Positions 36,436 to 47,100 of a DNA stretch of 64,000 nt are shown here, one piece after another (within the stretch, counting starts at the first letter, position 1; every line of letters begins with the position of its first letter). Source of the DNA: Scilla litardierei (taxonomy: Eukaryota; Streptophyta; Magnoliopsida; Asparagales; Asparagaceae). Made by a program: the position numbers and the translations under genes. The stretch is taken from the NCBI GenBank assembly GCA_030789695.1, contig CM061139.1, positions 202,775,641 through 202,839,640 on the forward strand. Reading direction: 5' to 3'. The notes under the pieces are model-generated. The model made no database searches. It was given only the letters and a program-made list of their open reading frames with translations, and had not been told where the DNA came from.

Positions 36436-37060
36436 CGGCCAGGGCCTCTGCCCTGGCCGGGGTTTGGCCAAGGGCCGGCCAGGGCCTCTGCCCTGGCCGG
36501 CCAGGGGCCCTGGCCCCCTCGGCCAGGGCCGGCCAGGCCCTGGCCTCTGCCAGGGCCGGCCGGCCAGGCCACTGGCCGGGGCCAGGGCTCCTGCCCTGGC
36601 CTCAGCCAGGCCCTGGCCTGAGGCCAGGGCGCTGCCCTGGCCTCTGCCAGGGCGGCCTGGCCGCTGGCCGGGGCCAGGGCTCCTGCCCTGGCCTGAGGCC
36701 AGGGCGCCGGCCCTGGCCTCTGCCAGGGCCGGCAGGCCGCTGGCCGGGGCCAGGGCTCTTGCCCTGGCCTCGGCCAGGCCCTGGCCTGAGGCCAGGGCGC
36801 CGGCCCTGGCCTCTGCCAGGGCCGGCCTGGCCCTGGCAGCGGCCAGGGCGCCGGCCCTGGCCTCTGCCAGGGCCGGCAGGCCGGCCAAGGGCCGGCCCTG
36901 GCCACTGCCAGGGCCGGCCTGGCCGGCATGGCTTGGCCAAGGCCGGCCACTGCCGGCCTGGCCATGGCCGGCCATGGCTTGGCCATGGCCGGTCATGGCC
37001 AAGGCCATTCGGCGTTGGCCGGCCATGGCCCCTTTGGCCATGGCCGGCCACCCCCTTTAA
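36436..37060. repeat. GC-rich palindromic array in Copia leader
   Basis: About 620 bp consist almost entirely of CCCTGGCC/GGCCAGGG and GGCCGGCC words, with self-complementary units such as GCCCTGGCCTCTGCCAGGGC. A higher-order motif GGCCGGGGCCAGGGCTC recurs at 36574, 36666 and 36742. It lies between the primer site and gag. Because stop codons are scarce, long open frames appear on both strands; they are not genes. Confidence 0.85.
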
Positions 37061-37551
37061 ATGGGGTTGCCGCACTCATTCCTCCCCCTTGATGGGGTGG
37101 TCGCCGGTGGTTATTGGCCGTAGCCAACCCCCTCCGCATGGGGAGAGGGGGTGCATGGCCTTCATAGCCCATTTGGCCATGGTGCACATGCACCAAATTT
37201 TCCTCTTACCCGATGGAAATAACTTCCATCATCTTCCTCGATGAAGCACCCGTTCGTCGATGAAGCACCAGTTCGTCGAGAAATTAGTTATTTCCTAATG
37301 GCCGTGTGCCAAAAATGAATAACGTACTACGTGAACGGTCGGTTCTTCCCGTCACGGAGAGTTCCTACCATATCCGTAATGATAGGAGACCCTAACGTGA
37401 AAAGAACAACCGCTGCGTTCTCTCCGTCACGAAGCGTTCCTACTATATCCGTAATAGTAGGAGACCCATTCGTGAAAAAGACAACGACTCGTTCGTAGTT
37501 TCGACGGGGCGGTGGATTGACCGGGGCGAACCCATATGGCTCTGATACCAA

Positions 37552-38156
37552 TGTAGGATCCTGCCAAAACAGAGTTAGGATCGATAATTAAAGTGGAGAC
37601 TTACGCTAGCGTATGCGGAGCGGTAGTCTCGGAACTTTGCCTTCGGATTCGCCACGACGGATCGAGTCTTCTCACGAACGGAGTAAGGCTACTAATCCAC
37701 AATCTAAATCTCTATTTTAGATTAAGAACTTGGATGGAGGGAGAGAAAATATTTCTGCAGAGCTTCGCTATGAAGAAGATGCATGCATGAATTTCATGCA
37801 AAATGTGTAAGGAAAATGGCTACCCTTGGGTCTTATTTATAGCCCCCAAGGTAGTTATTTTAGGGCAAGTTGTTCCTTTGGAACAACTTAATTAAGGTGT
37901 ACCATGATGCATGGCACATTATAAGCTTAAGTTGTACCATATGCATGGTACAACATAAGCTTAAGATATTCCCCCTTTATTAGCCATATGTCGCATGCAT
38001 TTATGCATATATAATGCGACTTTCCCACTCATACAGAGATCCTCTCCGCAAGGGAACAGATTCCCTTTGCACACGACTTCGTGTGCGCGACGTTCGAGGT
38101 CCGTATTCCCTCGTACATCCCCCACAAGGGTGTACAAACGTCTTCCATATCCAACA
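37552..38156 (-). repeat. 5' LTR of young Copia element
   Basis: 605 bp. Next to it at about 37537-37550 the + strand reads GGCTCTGATACCA, the complement of the TGGTATCAGAGCC primer site. The GTTCG duplication follows at 38157. Confidence 0.93.
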
Positions 38157-39283
38157 GTTCGTTCCAATCTGTTTTCCAGCGCTTCGACGGTTGCGACAGT
38201 CTTTCGGCACCAGCCATGGCCCGAATCCGGCCATCGGCGGCTTCCAAACTGCATCTTGATCTGCCACCCTAGCAGCCGGCAATGTTTCCGAAGACCGATC
38301 AGATCCTTCTCCCGTTTTCCATGCTTCAAACCCCAATGAAGCCGCCGACGACCTTCCAAAAATACGATCAGCATCCACCTTCTCTGTTCGTGTACAAACC
38401 CCCAAACCATTCACTTGCATGTCTTCAGCACCATGATACGGTCTCTCTGCTTCTGACTGTGCTCCATTCCCTGAGGGATCTGTCATCTGAAAGGGGCAGG
38501 GATCTCTATGGCCAACTCGCCCGCATTTGAAGCAAATCATGTTCAGCCCTTCGTATTGAACAGCCTGCCACCGTCCCTCAAACAGAAGTTGCGTTTTCAA
38601 TGGCTCGTTCAGATTCACTTCAACACAGACACGAACAAAACGGGCCTTCAACATCAATTGTGTATGCGAATCAAATTTAATCGCTTTCCCCACACATTTG
38701 CCCAGAGCGAATAGAACACTGTCATCATAATACTCGACGGGAAGGAACGTGAAACGCACCCACACCGCTGTCGATTCAATAGTAGAGGCTTTCGGGCAGA
38801 AATTGGGGATCAACGACGCACCGTAAGATAATGGCCAAAGATCATCCATGTTCATTCCTCCATACAGAATATCAGATCCTCCTCACATCCAAACTTTACC
38901 ATCACAAACCCCTCACCCAACTCTATCAACTCCATCCCCCCTTTTGGTTTCCACATTGCCATCAGCCTCGATTCCAAAACACGCAATGTAATGTTACGCC
39001 CCAAGAACTTCACAATTGCCGCCAGTCTTCATCTAACTCTGAGTCGCTCTTTGAACTCAGAGGACAAAGAGATGTTATCCCAGTCTCCCATTTGAGTCAC
39101 TTGGATGGCATCATCCAGATCAGTAGGAACCTCCTCCATACATACTTCCTGCGAACTCGAAGATCCAGATCCAAAGTAAGCTTCTTTGAATGATTTCTTC
39201 TTAACAACATCTACAGATCCTTCTCCCTGAATCTCCACAGAGATGTTCTCCGCAGCTTTATCTTGTGTTTGTTCCGAGTCCAT
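38157..39283 (-). pseudogene. LINE ORF1 (gag-like, DUF4283 and zinc knuckle)
   Basis: Minus strand. The N-terminal part is at 39029-39283 (MDSEQTQDKAAENISVEIQG). After a frame disruption, the DUF4283-type region follows at 38157-38855: TAVWVRFTFLPVEYYDDSVL, then KARFVRVCVEVNL, then the CCHC-like knuckle CFKCGRVGHRDPCP. ORF1 of plant L1 elements binds RNA and packages the LINE transcript. The 3' end is cut by the Copia insertion at GTTCG, and the remainder continues at 29904. The LINE 5' leader seems to run to about 39420. Confidence 0.85.
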
Positions 39284-39493
39284 GATCTCCTCGTAGTCCT
39301 CTTCCCGCCTTTGACGATTTGATCTTCTTCGTACTACGTTTCAAAATGTCTTCCTCCTCCCCCGATAGTTCACGACCACCATCCCCTCTCTCTTCTTCTA
39401 TCATTCCCTCTCTCTTTTATATTTCTTAACGTGCGTGCGGCGGAACACGTTAAGTAATGTTACCCCGCATGACAAATTCAATGAAAAAATAAA

Positions 39494-40128
39494 GAGTGCT
39501 GTTATTTGCACCGCGTTAGTTTATGAATACACCGCATAATGTAATTTTTATGAATACACCGCTTCTCCTGCATTATATTTCGGCTCAAATTCTGTAGGGT
39601 GCCATCGGTAGGGGACATCGTCATCACGCATGGAGACGACATTGGAAGAGATCAATGAGTTCATACAGATCATCATGACACCAGCAGAGAGACAAATAAC
39701 TGAGCAAGTGCACATGAACGAGCTTGGTGTTATATCACACAGTGAATGGAACACGGAATATTGTTGGTCATTTCCAACAAACTTTCATGCACAACAGCAA
39801 CGTATTTCCCTTTAGCCCTATAATTGGAAGTACCCAGCTCCTACATTCTAGCAAACTTGTTCGAAATATTTCCAGTTTATCTATGTGTTTGATGATGTCC
39901 AATTGTAAACATATGTTCGGTGCACCCTTGATGAGTAACTCTTTTTTTCATTCTTTTCAACTATTCGCGTTAATCCACTTACAACACAGATTCACCGATT
40001 TCTGGAACAATCCATCTACAGATAGACCGCACATTTTCTGCAAACTATTTTTCAGTAAAACGGTGTATTCATAAATATTACATTATGCGGTGTATTCATA
40101 AACCAACGCGGTGCAAATAACAGCACTC
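39494..40128. mobile_element. MULE-like non-autonomous element with long TIRs
   Basis: 635 bp. The inverted termini are about 67 bp long and nearly identical, beginning GAGTGCTGTTATTTGCACCG. An exact 9-bp target duplication AAAAATAAA lies at 39485-39493 and 40129-40137. Nine-base duplications with long termini are characteristic of Mutator-like elements. The interior contains a + strand open frame of 61 codons (39630-39815, METTLEEINEFIQIIM) that I do not recognise. If it is host-derived, this would be a Pack-MULE. Confidence 0.85.
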
Positions 40129-40137
40129 AAAAATAAA

Positions 40138-40965
40138 AGGGCCCCTGCTAAATACATCGAGGAGTATCAAATAAAAAACAAAGACATAAAATTAAAACAA
40201 CGTGATTCATGTCCAGCCATGACGTGGCAATCGAAGCTGTCCCGTTTTGCTTCTCCGCTCCTTTTAAAAGCAGTTAACAGTTATTTAATTCACACGTTTA
40301 CTATTCATTATCTACAAATTGCGAAACAATTGGGTAAATGAATAGATAACGCCCTCATTGTCTTGACAACACTGCAATAGTTCGCTGCTACTGCACGCAA
40401 TAAGCTTGTATGTAGCTTGAGAACTGGGTGCACTTGTGCGATGAACGACTCAATAACGAGCCTCGTTCTTTGATCATGTATAACGCCGGAATGCCATTTG
40501 ATGGCTCGATGTGTTTTGTGTTTAGTTGTGCAGCTTGTGCTATATACACCCTCTTTGTGTTTGGGCGGCTGCCGAGAAATGGGCGTCATCTACGTGCCCG
40601 CAGGTCGTTGGCGAATCAACCATGCAGATAATGGGATGCATTTATTCATTCTACCCCCTCGTGTTCTTCATATTTATGTTCTTCTCTTCGCGGACGAGGA
40701 ATCAAACGAAGTCACGACGGCGAGGAAAGCAGTGGCAGCCGAAATGGCAATAAACAGCGGAGAAAAATGCCCAACCACCTCGTTTCTGGTCACCGCTGCG
40801 TTATCATAATATACATGGGTCCCGCGAGTCAGATTCATGGAAAGCGTACGGTCTGAGAACCGGAGGACGTGGTATGATCTGACGGGGCGGTGACCAGATC
40901 CAATACCAAAACAGTAAGCAAGCAGCAGGGAAGCGACGACGCCAAAACGAACAAAGCAGCGTAGT
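40138..40965. other. upstream region of the VAL-like gene
   Basis: No gene recognised. The MULE-like element ends about 1 kb upstream of the VAL start codon, so its insertion lies within or near the promoter. Confidence 0.5.
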
Positions 40966-41172
40966 TTCTCTCTCTTCTCTACTGTTTTCAATTCTTTTCC
41001 TCTCTCCGTCTCTCTCCCCTCCTCGATTATCTCGCCAATAAAGAAACATTTTTTTGCCCCTCTCTATCTTCTTCACGATTTTTGTAACCACGCGATCTCG
41101 TATTCCCCTCCTTTCTCTTTTGCTGCTCGCTCTCTCTAGGGTTTAGAGTCTTCGATCTTTGATTTTGATTTA
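40966..41172 (+). promoter_or_regulatory. CT-rich 5' leader of VAL-like gene
   Basis: Dense CTCTCTCT/TTCTTTTCC stretches end in CTCTCTAGGGTTTAG shortly before the ATG. This is typical of plant 5' leaders and Y-patch promoters. No convincing TATA box is seen close by. Confidence 0.5.
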
Positions 41173-44100
41173 ATGTCGTCGACTTCTGGCGCTGCGGCTG
41201 CGGCGGCTGTTGTGGCCCCTCCGGCGCCCGCTCAGACTAAGATCTGCTTCAACTCTCAGTGCAATGAGCCGAGATCGGAGGCGCAGAGGCGGAAGGGGTG
41301 GAAGATTCGATCGGGCGAGTTCGCCGAACTCTGCGATCGTTGCTGGTATGTTGCCCTCTTCGTTTTTGGATTTGTTTAATTTGATGGTAGTTAGTTTTGG
41401 CGATGTTTTTTGATTTAGTAAAATTTACGGCGTTTTTAATCGGTTCCATCCGTTGAGGGCTGATAGATCGGTTTTTGTAAGTAATTATTATCTGATCTAT
41501 TTTTGTATGTAATTCGATAGTTCATTTATCGTTTTGTATTGTTTTTATTTTATTTATTTTTTAAAACTCTTGGATGTAGTTGCGCGTATGAGCAAGGGAC
41601 ATTTTGCGAGACTTTTCATTCGGATGCTGCTGGTTGGAGAAAGTGTGAATCTTGTGGGAAGGTTATGATCCTATTTCAACTTTTACAACGTTTTTTAAAA
41701 ATAAAAATTCGTGTCGTGCAATGCATGCATTGTTGTGTGTTCTGATTTTAGGCTCATATTTGCAGAAAGTTCACTGTGGGTGCATAGTATCAGCCCCTTC
41801 TTACCTGCTTCTTGATGCCGGGGGAGTCGAATGCCTTGTATGCGCAAAGAAAGCATTATCTATGGTAGGCCGAACTAAACTTGATCTTTTTGAAATAACT
41901 ATGGTTTTTTGAGATTCCCATGTTACTCATGGTGCTATTTGGTGCTCCCCTGAACCAAAAATTTTCAATTTTTTTTTGCACATCTGACATTTAGAAGAGA
42001 TGTTGATACTTCATGGGCCGGTTGATATGGCTACTATTTCATTGATTTGTTGATACCTCTTCCAACGTTTTTATGTTTAGTTGATCATCTTGTTGGATTG
42101 ATTGGTATGGCTGATGTAATGCCTAAAACGTGCATAGTTAGTCACATGAAAAATAGCCCCCATTTTTGGGTTTCGGTTTTGATGGTCCTGAATCAAATTC
42201 TTTAATGCACTTGGATGGTTCCTGATCAAATCCTTCAAACACAGACATTTTAAAATTTGACGACGACGTCATCTGCCCATAAACTTACAATATTTGGGTA
42301 TGTCTATGATTACGGCTGCAGTTATTCTTTCCATAAGAAAACTACTCTCCATGATTTATAGGAATTTCCTAGCATATTATTGGCAAGTCCATACGGCTGG
42401 AAGTGATTCGACATGCATTTTTATTTGTGTCTGGAATTTACAATTGTGCACGCTTTTATTCACTTTAAAAATTATTTATATGATTAAGAAGTGTTTGCAT
42501 TCTTTGGAAAAAGCAAATCGCGTTGCAGAGCATTTTTATTTTGGGCTATGCATTATGGATTAATTTACTTTTTATGTGCATAACAACCCTGTACACAATG
42601 CCATTAGGGTTAGTTTCACGTTTCCTTTAAAAAAAAATACATTTCCCATGTCTGTGTGTGGATTTGAAGACTTGTCATGTTTGGCACACTATCTGTGTCG
42701 GATTATGGCACTCGTGCCATTCAATGACTAATAGTGGAGCTTATGATGGTTCACTTGGGGATGTGTGCTTGGCTATTGTAGTTAGTTACATGCAAGTCCA
42801 AATTTAGTAAAACCATGTTGAGCTGTATGGTTCCTTGTTTACGAAACCCCTACAATAGTTGAAACTACATATGTGGCTCCAGTTACACGAGCTGTGGTTT
42901 GCCTAGAATTCGACACATTAGCATCAACCCCACAATATGGGCTTGCAATTAGAAACAGTTCAAACACATGGGTTTCAAACACTTGTAAGTAAAGCAATCT
43001 AGCAGAACAAGGGATTCACAGCCATACTGTTTTTTTCATTGGCAAATTACCAAATCTGCCCTATAAAATTATATGGATTTTTGTTTTTTGGTTGGCACAA
43101 CAACATATTGTTGGTGGTAAGAAGAAAACGGGATTAACCCAAGTGAAAAAGCTATGAAGGTGGGATCTTGTGGCATAGCCATTACTTTATGTATGTGAAT
43201 GTGAAAACTAGGAGCTTAGTCCAAGTGGCTTAAAGTGGAATGGTAGTAGGTAAATGGAAGTTATGTCAGAGGGAAAATGGATAGAGAGAGAAGGAAAATA
43301 AAGGTTGAGTTTGAGGGTGTATGTGGGTCAATATTTTCTTAGCATCATTATCATAGGTTGTCTAATGATTGCATAGGACATGCAAATGATTTTAGCTGCT
43401 AACTATAATAATCAACTACCTAATATGTTACATTTTTTTTGACAAACATTCTACTTACGCTCCTCACAGAATGCATTTCTTGTTTGTTTAAGCAGAAAAA
43501 CTAAATTTTTTTAGGGATCCATCCGTGCGGGGATGCCCTTAAATTCTATATTTCAAAAACTATCTTTATTACAATTAAGCACATCATATGAACTGTGAAC
43601 CAAGCTGGAAGTGTTAGGTGATGCGCTTGTGTAGGTAGTTCCACATTGGCATTAAGTAAACGTGAAATGATTTTGTTTATGACTGGAACGTTTCTCCATT
43701 GAAGTCATAGTCATGGATTGCAATCAGTGTTGAAAAGGTCCTTTGTGGCCCCGTAATGGTAGCCATTATGATGGTGGTGGGTCCTGACCGTCTTGCCTCA
43801 AGCTAAGGCAGGTGGTTATAATGGCCAACTGCCATGAGCTTTCGTGACGACCGTCATGGTTGGCTTTGTCTGCAGAGACGGGTTGATCATCACCTATTTA
43901 TTTATTTATTTCCTTTATTTCCTATCATCCCTAACTGTCATAGGTAATTGTACTACATCTGCAATCTGCAGCAGCATCTAAGAGCCGCCTTAGCTTGCAA
44001 TCTATATATGCTGTTGGCTGCATGCTGCATTTCCTTATGGGAAAGAGGGGAAAGGGAAGAAGAAAGAAGAAGAAAGAAGCGGAAAGAAAATAATAAATTT

Positions 44101-47100
44101 TTATTGTTAAATTATTGAAATATTGATCCATTAGTCAAATTAATTGTTGTTGATTATTCAATTCATTAATCAGATTAATTTTCGGTATTTATTCAATTCA
44201 TTAATCAAATTAAATCATTCAATTTTCTGCTCACTTCATTTTTTAAATTTGAAAAAAAATTTAAAACAGCCAGCATTCCCCTTCATGGCAGCTGGCCTGT
44301 GGCAGCCTGTTGTCGCCGTGACACCGTCTTCATTTGTAACAGTGATTTTGTTTTTTTCCGAAATTGAACGATATGCTTCTTTGCCATGGAAGCTCATAAT
44401 ATTGTACACATTAAATTTAAATCAACATTGATTTTCTCAACTGGCCATTGAATATACCTTATCCTATAAAGACAGTTCTTAATGTGGAAGTTTGTTGTAT
44501 ATGATATAAACTTCTTATTATGCCATGAGTTGTATTTATTATTTTATTAGAATTATCTAATTATATTTAAGAATATTTATGACACCTGCATGTTTTATGC
44601 TGCCTGATTTTTTGACATAACATGTTGTTTAGTTTTATTGCATGACTTTTTTCATTTCTTTTCCATTTTGTGTTTGAAGGAAGATTAACAACTCATAGTT
44701 TGTTTCAAATTTGTTTATTCATAGCCATGTTATCACAACATTTATGCTTAAATCAAGGTTTGAAATCTTGATTTTGGTCTAATTATTGGCTATTAGTTTG
44801 TAGTATTATTGTTGATTGTATCAAAATTATTAGATGATACGTATCGAAAGTATTAAACTTTATGTATTGATTGCTGTTGCTCGAAGTAGTTGGTATTTGC
44901 ATGTAGTTCATCATCTTCAATAAATGTTTTATTTATACTTATAACATTTCCGTCAAGTGTTCTAAATATCGTCAACATTTCTGACATATTGGCTGAATGT
45001 TGACATATTGGCTGAAACGTCGATGATTTTCCCTGTTGCCACACGACCTGAGTTTTCAAGACGTGTTTTGTTTTGAAGATTATGTTGCTGATATTTCGGC
45101 TGAGAGCTGATACGTTAGCCGCAAGCCGATATACCAGCCGTAATTTTAGCCAAAGAAGTAGCCGTTTTATTAACTCATTATTCAGATCGGTTAGTGGTTA
45201 CAAATTTTTAATTTTATACCGCTTATCGAGGTAAATATATTTTACACATGCTTTATTAGTTTATATCATTTATGTATATATAGTTAAATGTGTATAACAT
45301 GCGTGTGAGATGTATTTTGCATCTGATATGACATCCTGACATTTAACAAATATCCCCGAATATCTACGATAATCTGTCAACTGATAGTATTTCTAAGTTG
45401 ACACGAGTTTGACATCTGATCTTTAGAACATTGTTTTTGTCATGCAATGCACTATTTTCTTTTTATACCACATTTGATATTGGGTAAATATTTTGAACTT
45501 ATATTTTGACTATGAAATGAGATTTTAGCCCCATTTATATGAAATAAAATTGAGTTTCAAATTTTGGTAATTAAGACCTTAAATCTCATATGGTATTAGT
45601 TGAAATTAGTTTCTATCAGTGGAATCGGCCACTTTCAGAGATATCATATTGGCATGTTTGAAATCCGATATGAAACGAGCAATACATATCAGTATTGGCC
45701 GTGATTTCAAACCTTGGTTAAAAGTAATGCGTTAAGCTTTCTTAGTTTAATTTTTCTGCTATGTCGATACATAAATCTTATTTGAATTCAGCTTTGTACT
45801 TCTATGCAATCATAAGTTGATACAAGGATTGCGATGTGGGCGCATCATTACCACGCACGCCCCTGCCTCCTAAAGGGGCGGGCCCACCGTTGGTGACGTA
45901 CGTTCGGCGTAGGAGGTGTGGAGACACCGCGTAGCTGGATTAGTGGGTCTAGGGGTATTCTAGTCTTTTCAGACTAGATTAGTAAATCCCCCCTTTTCTA
46001 TTTAATTAGGGCTAGCCGCCTTTATTATTTTTCATGCTTATTTTGTCGAAGAACACTTAGGCATCCTTTGTGAATGATTTTAGACTTTTGTCCGTTCATC
46101 AAAAGTTCGGGAGAGCAAGTCTCCTCTCGAAAGAGGCTCAGTTATCTATTAATTCTTCGTTCTTCGCACTATAATTCTCATTAAAAATCCCACCTTTTTA
46201 ATTTTTCCCACCTTTAAACACTGATTTGATTGATTCGATCTCCGGATCGTATCAAATTGGTATCAGAGCAGCGAGATCCAATGGCAACGAGCACGAGATC
46301 GAAGACAGATGTCGTGGATGAAAAGGTTCAAGGGCTTCGAGAAGAATTCAACCGGGAGATCGAGGGGTTGAAGAAAACCCTAGGAGATTCAATCAAAGAT
46401 CACACCCATTCGCAAGAAGACATCCAAGTCGAACTTCGGGCCATGAGGAGGGAAGCTGTGCAGACGGACGCGATCTCCAAGACTTGAAGGAAGCCACTTC
46501 AGATCTGAAATTTTTGAGGGAAGCCACATCGTCAATTCCGGCGATGATGGAGATGTTACAAACCCTAACGGCCGGGAAAGGAGGAGATCGGGGGAAGAGG
46601 ATCCAAGGGGAAGAGAATCAGGGTGATTCCACGCTTGAATCAACAAATCACGGACGAACGGAGGAGGCGACGGCGGCGACAGCCCCCTAGGGCTTGCTGC
46701 AGCTGTAATAAACCCTACCGGGCTTGTTCGATCAACGACAAGCCCGATCGGGCCCATCTGCAGGGCGGCAGGCCCAACCGGGCCTGCAGAGACTTCGACA
46801 GGCCCAACTGGGCCTGCGCCAGCCTCGACAGGACTGACTGGGCTTGCGGCCACACCGGCAGGCCCATCTGGGCCTGCCGCAGCCACAGCAGGCCCATTGG
46901 GCCTGCCGCAGTATCAGCAGGCCCCTGGGTGCCCGCGACAACAGCGGCAGCCCCCTGGGGTCCCGCGATAGCAACAGCATTCCCTTGCGGGGGTGCTGGG
47001 GGACTGGCGACCATTTTTGGGGTGCAGCGAACATGGTATGGGACTTTGGTGGAGTTGCGGGGTATACCCCCTTTCCGAGAGGGACGTCGGGGCACGTCGG

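Larger units (their letters stand above)
29905..38156 (-). mobile_element. young Ty1/Copia element inserted in a LINE
   Basis: An 8,252-bp element with two 605-bp LTRs (29905-30509 and 37552-38156), TGTAGGATCC...ATATCCAACA, and target duplication GTTCG (29900-29904 and 38157-38161). I find one difference between the LTRs (in TTTTAGGG[TC]AAGTTG), so insertion is very recent. The primer site, read on the minus strand just inside the right LTR, is TGGTATCAGAGCC. A purine-rich tract (AGTGTGAGTGGGAGA) adjoins the left LTR. It has an unusually long leader of about 1.9 kb containing a GC-palindrome array, then a nearly intact gag-pol frame, then about 1 kb of 3' untranslated DNA. LTR TATA-like sequences (minus TATAAATAAG) are at about 30185 and 37832. 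Confidence 0.95.

Noticed and set aside
36210..37244. Long open frames on both strands (up to 311 codons, Pro/Gly/Arg/Trp-rich)
   Set aside because: They follow from the GC-palindrome array, which lacks stop codons in most frames; repeats read alike on both strands.
37995..38714. Plus-strand frames over LINE ORF1
   Set aside because: Minus-strand LINE motifs (DUF4283 region, CCHC knuckle) explain the openness.
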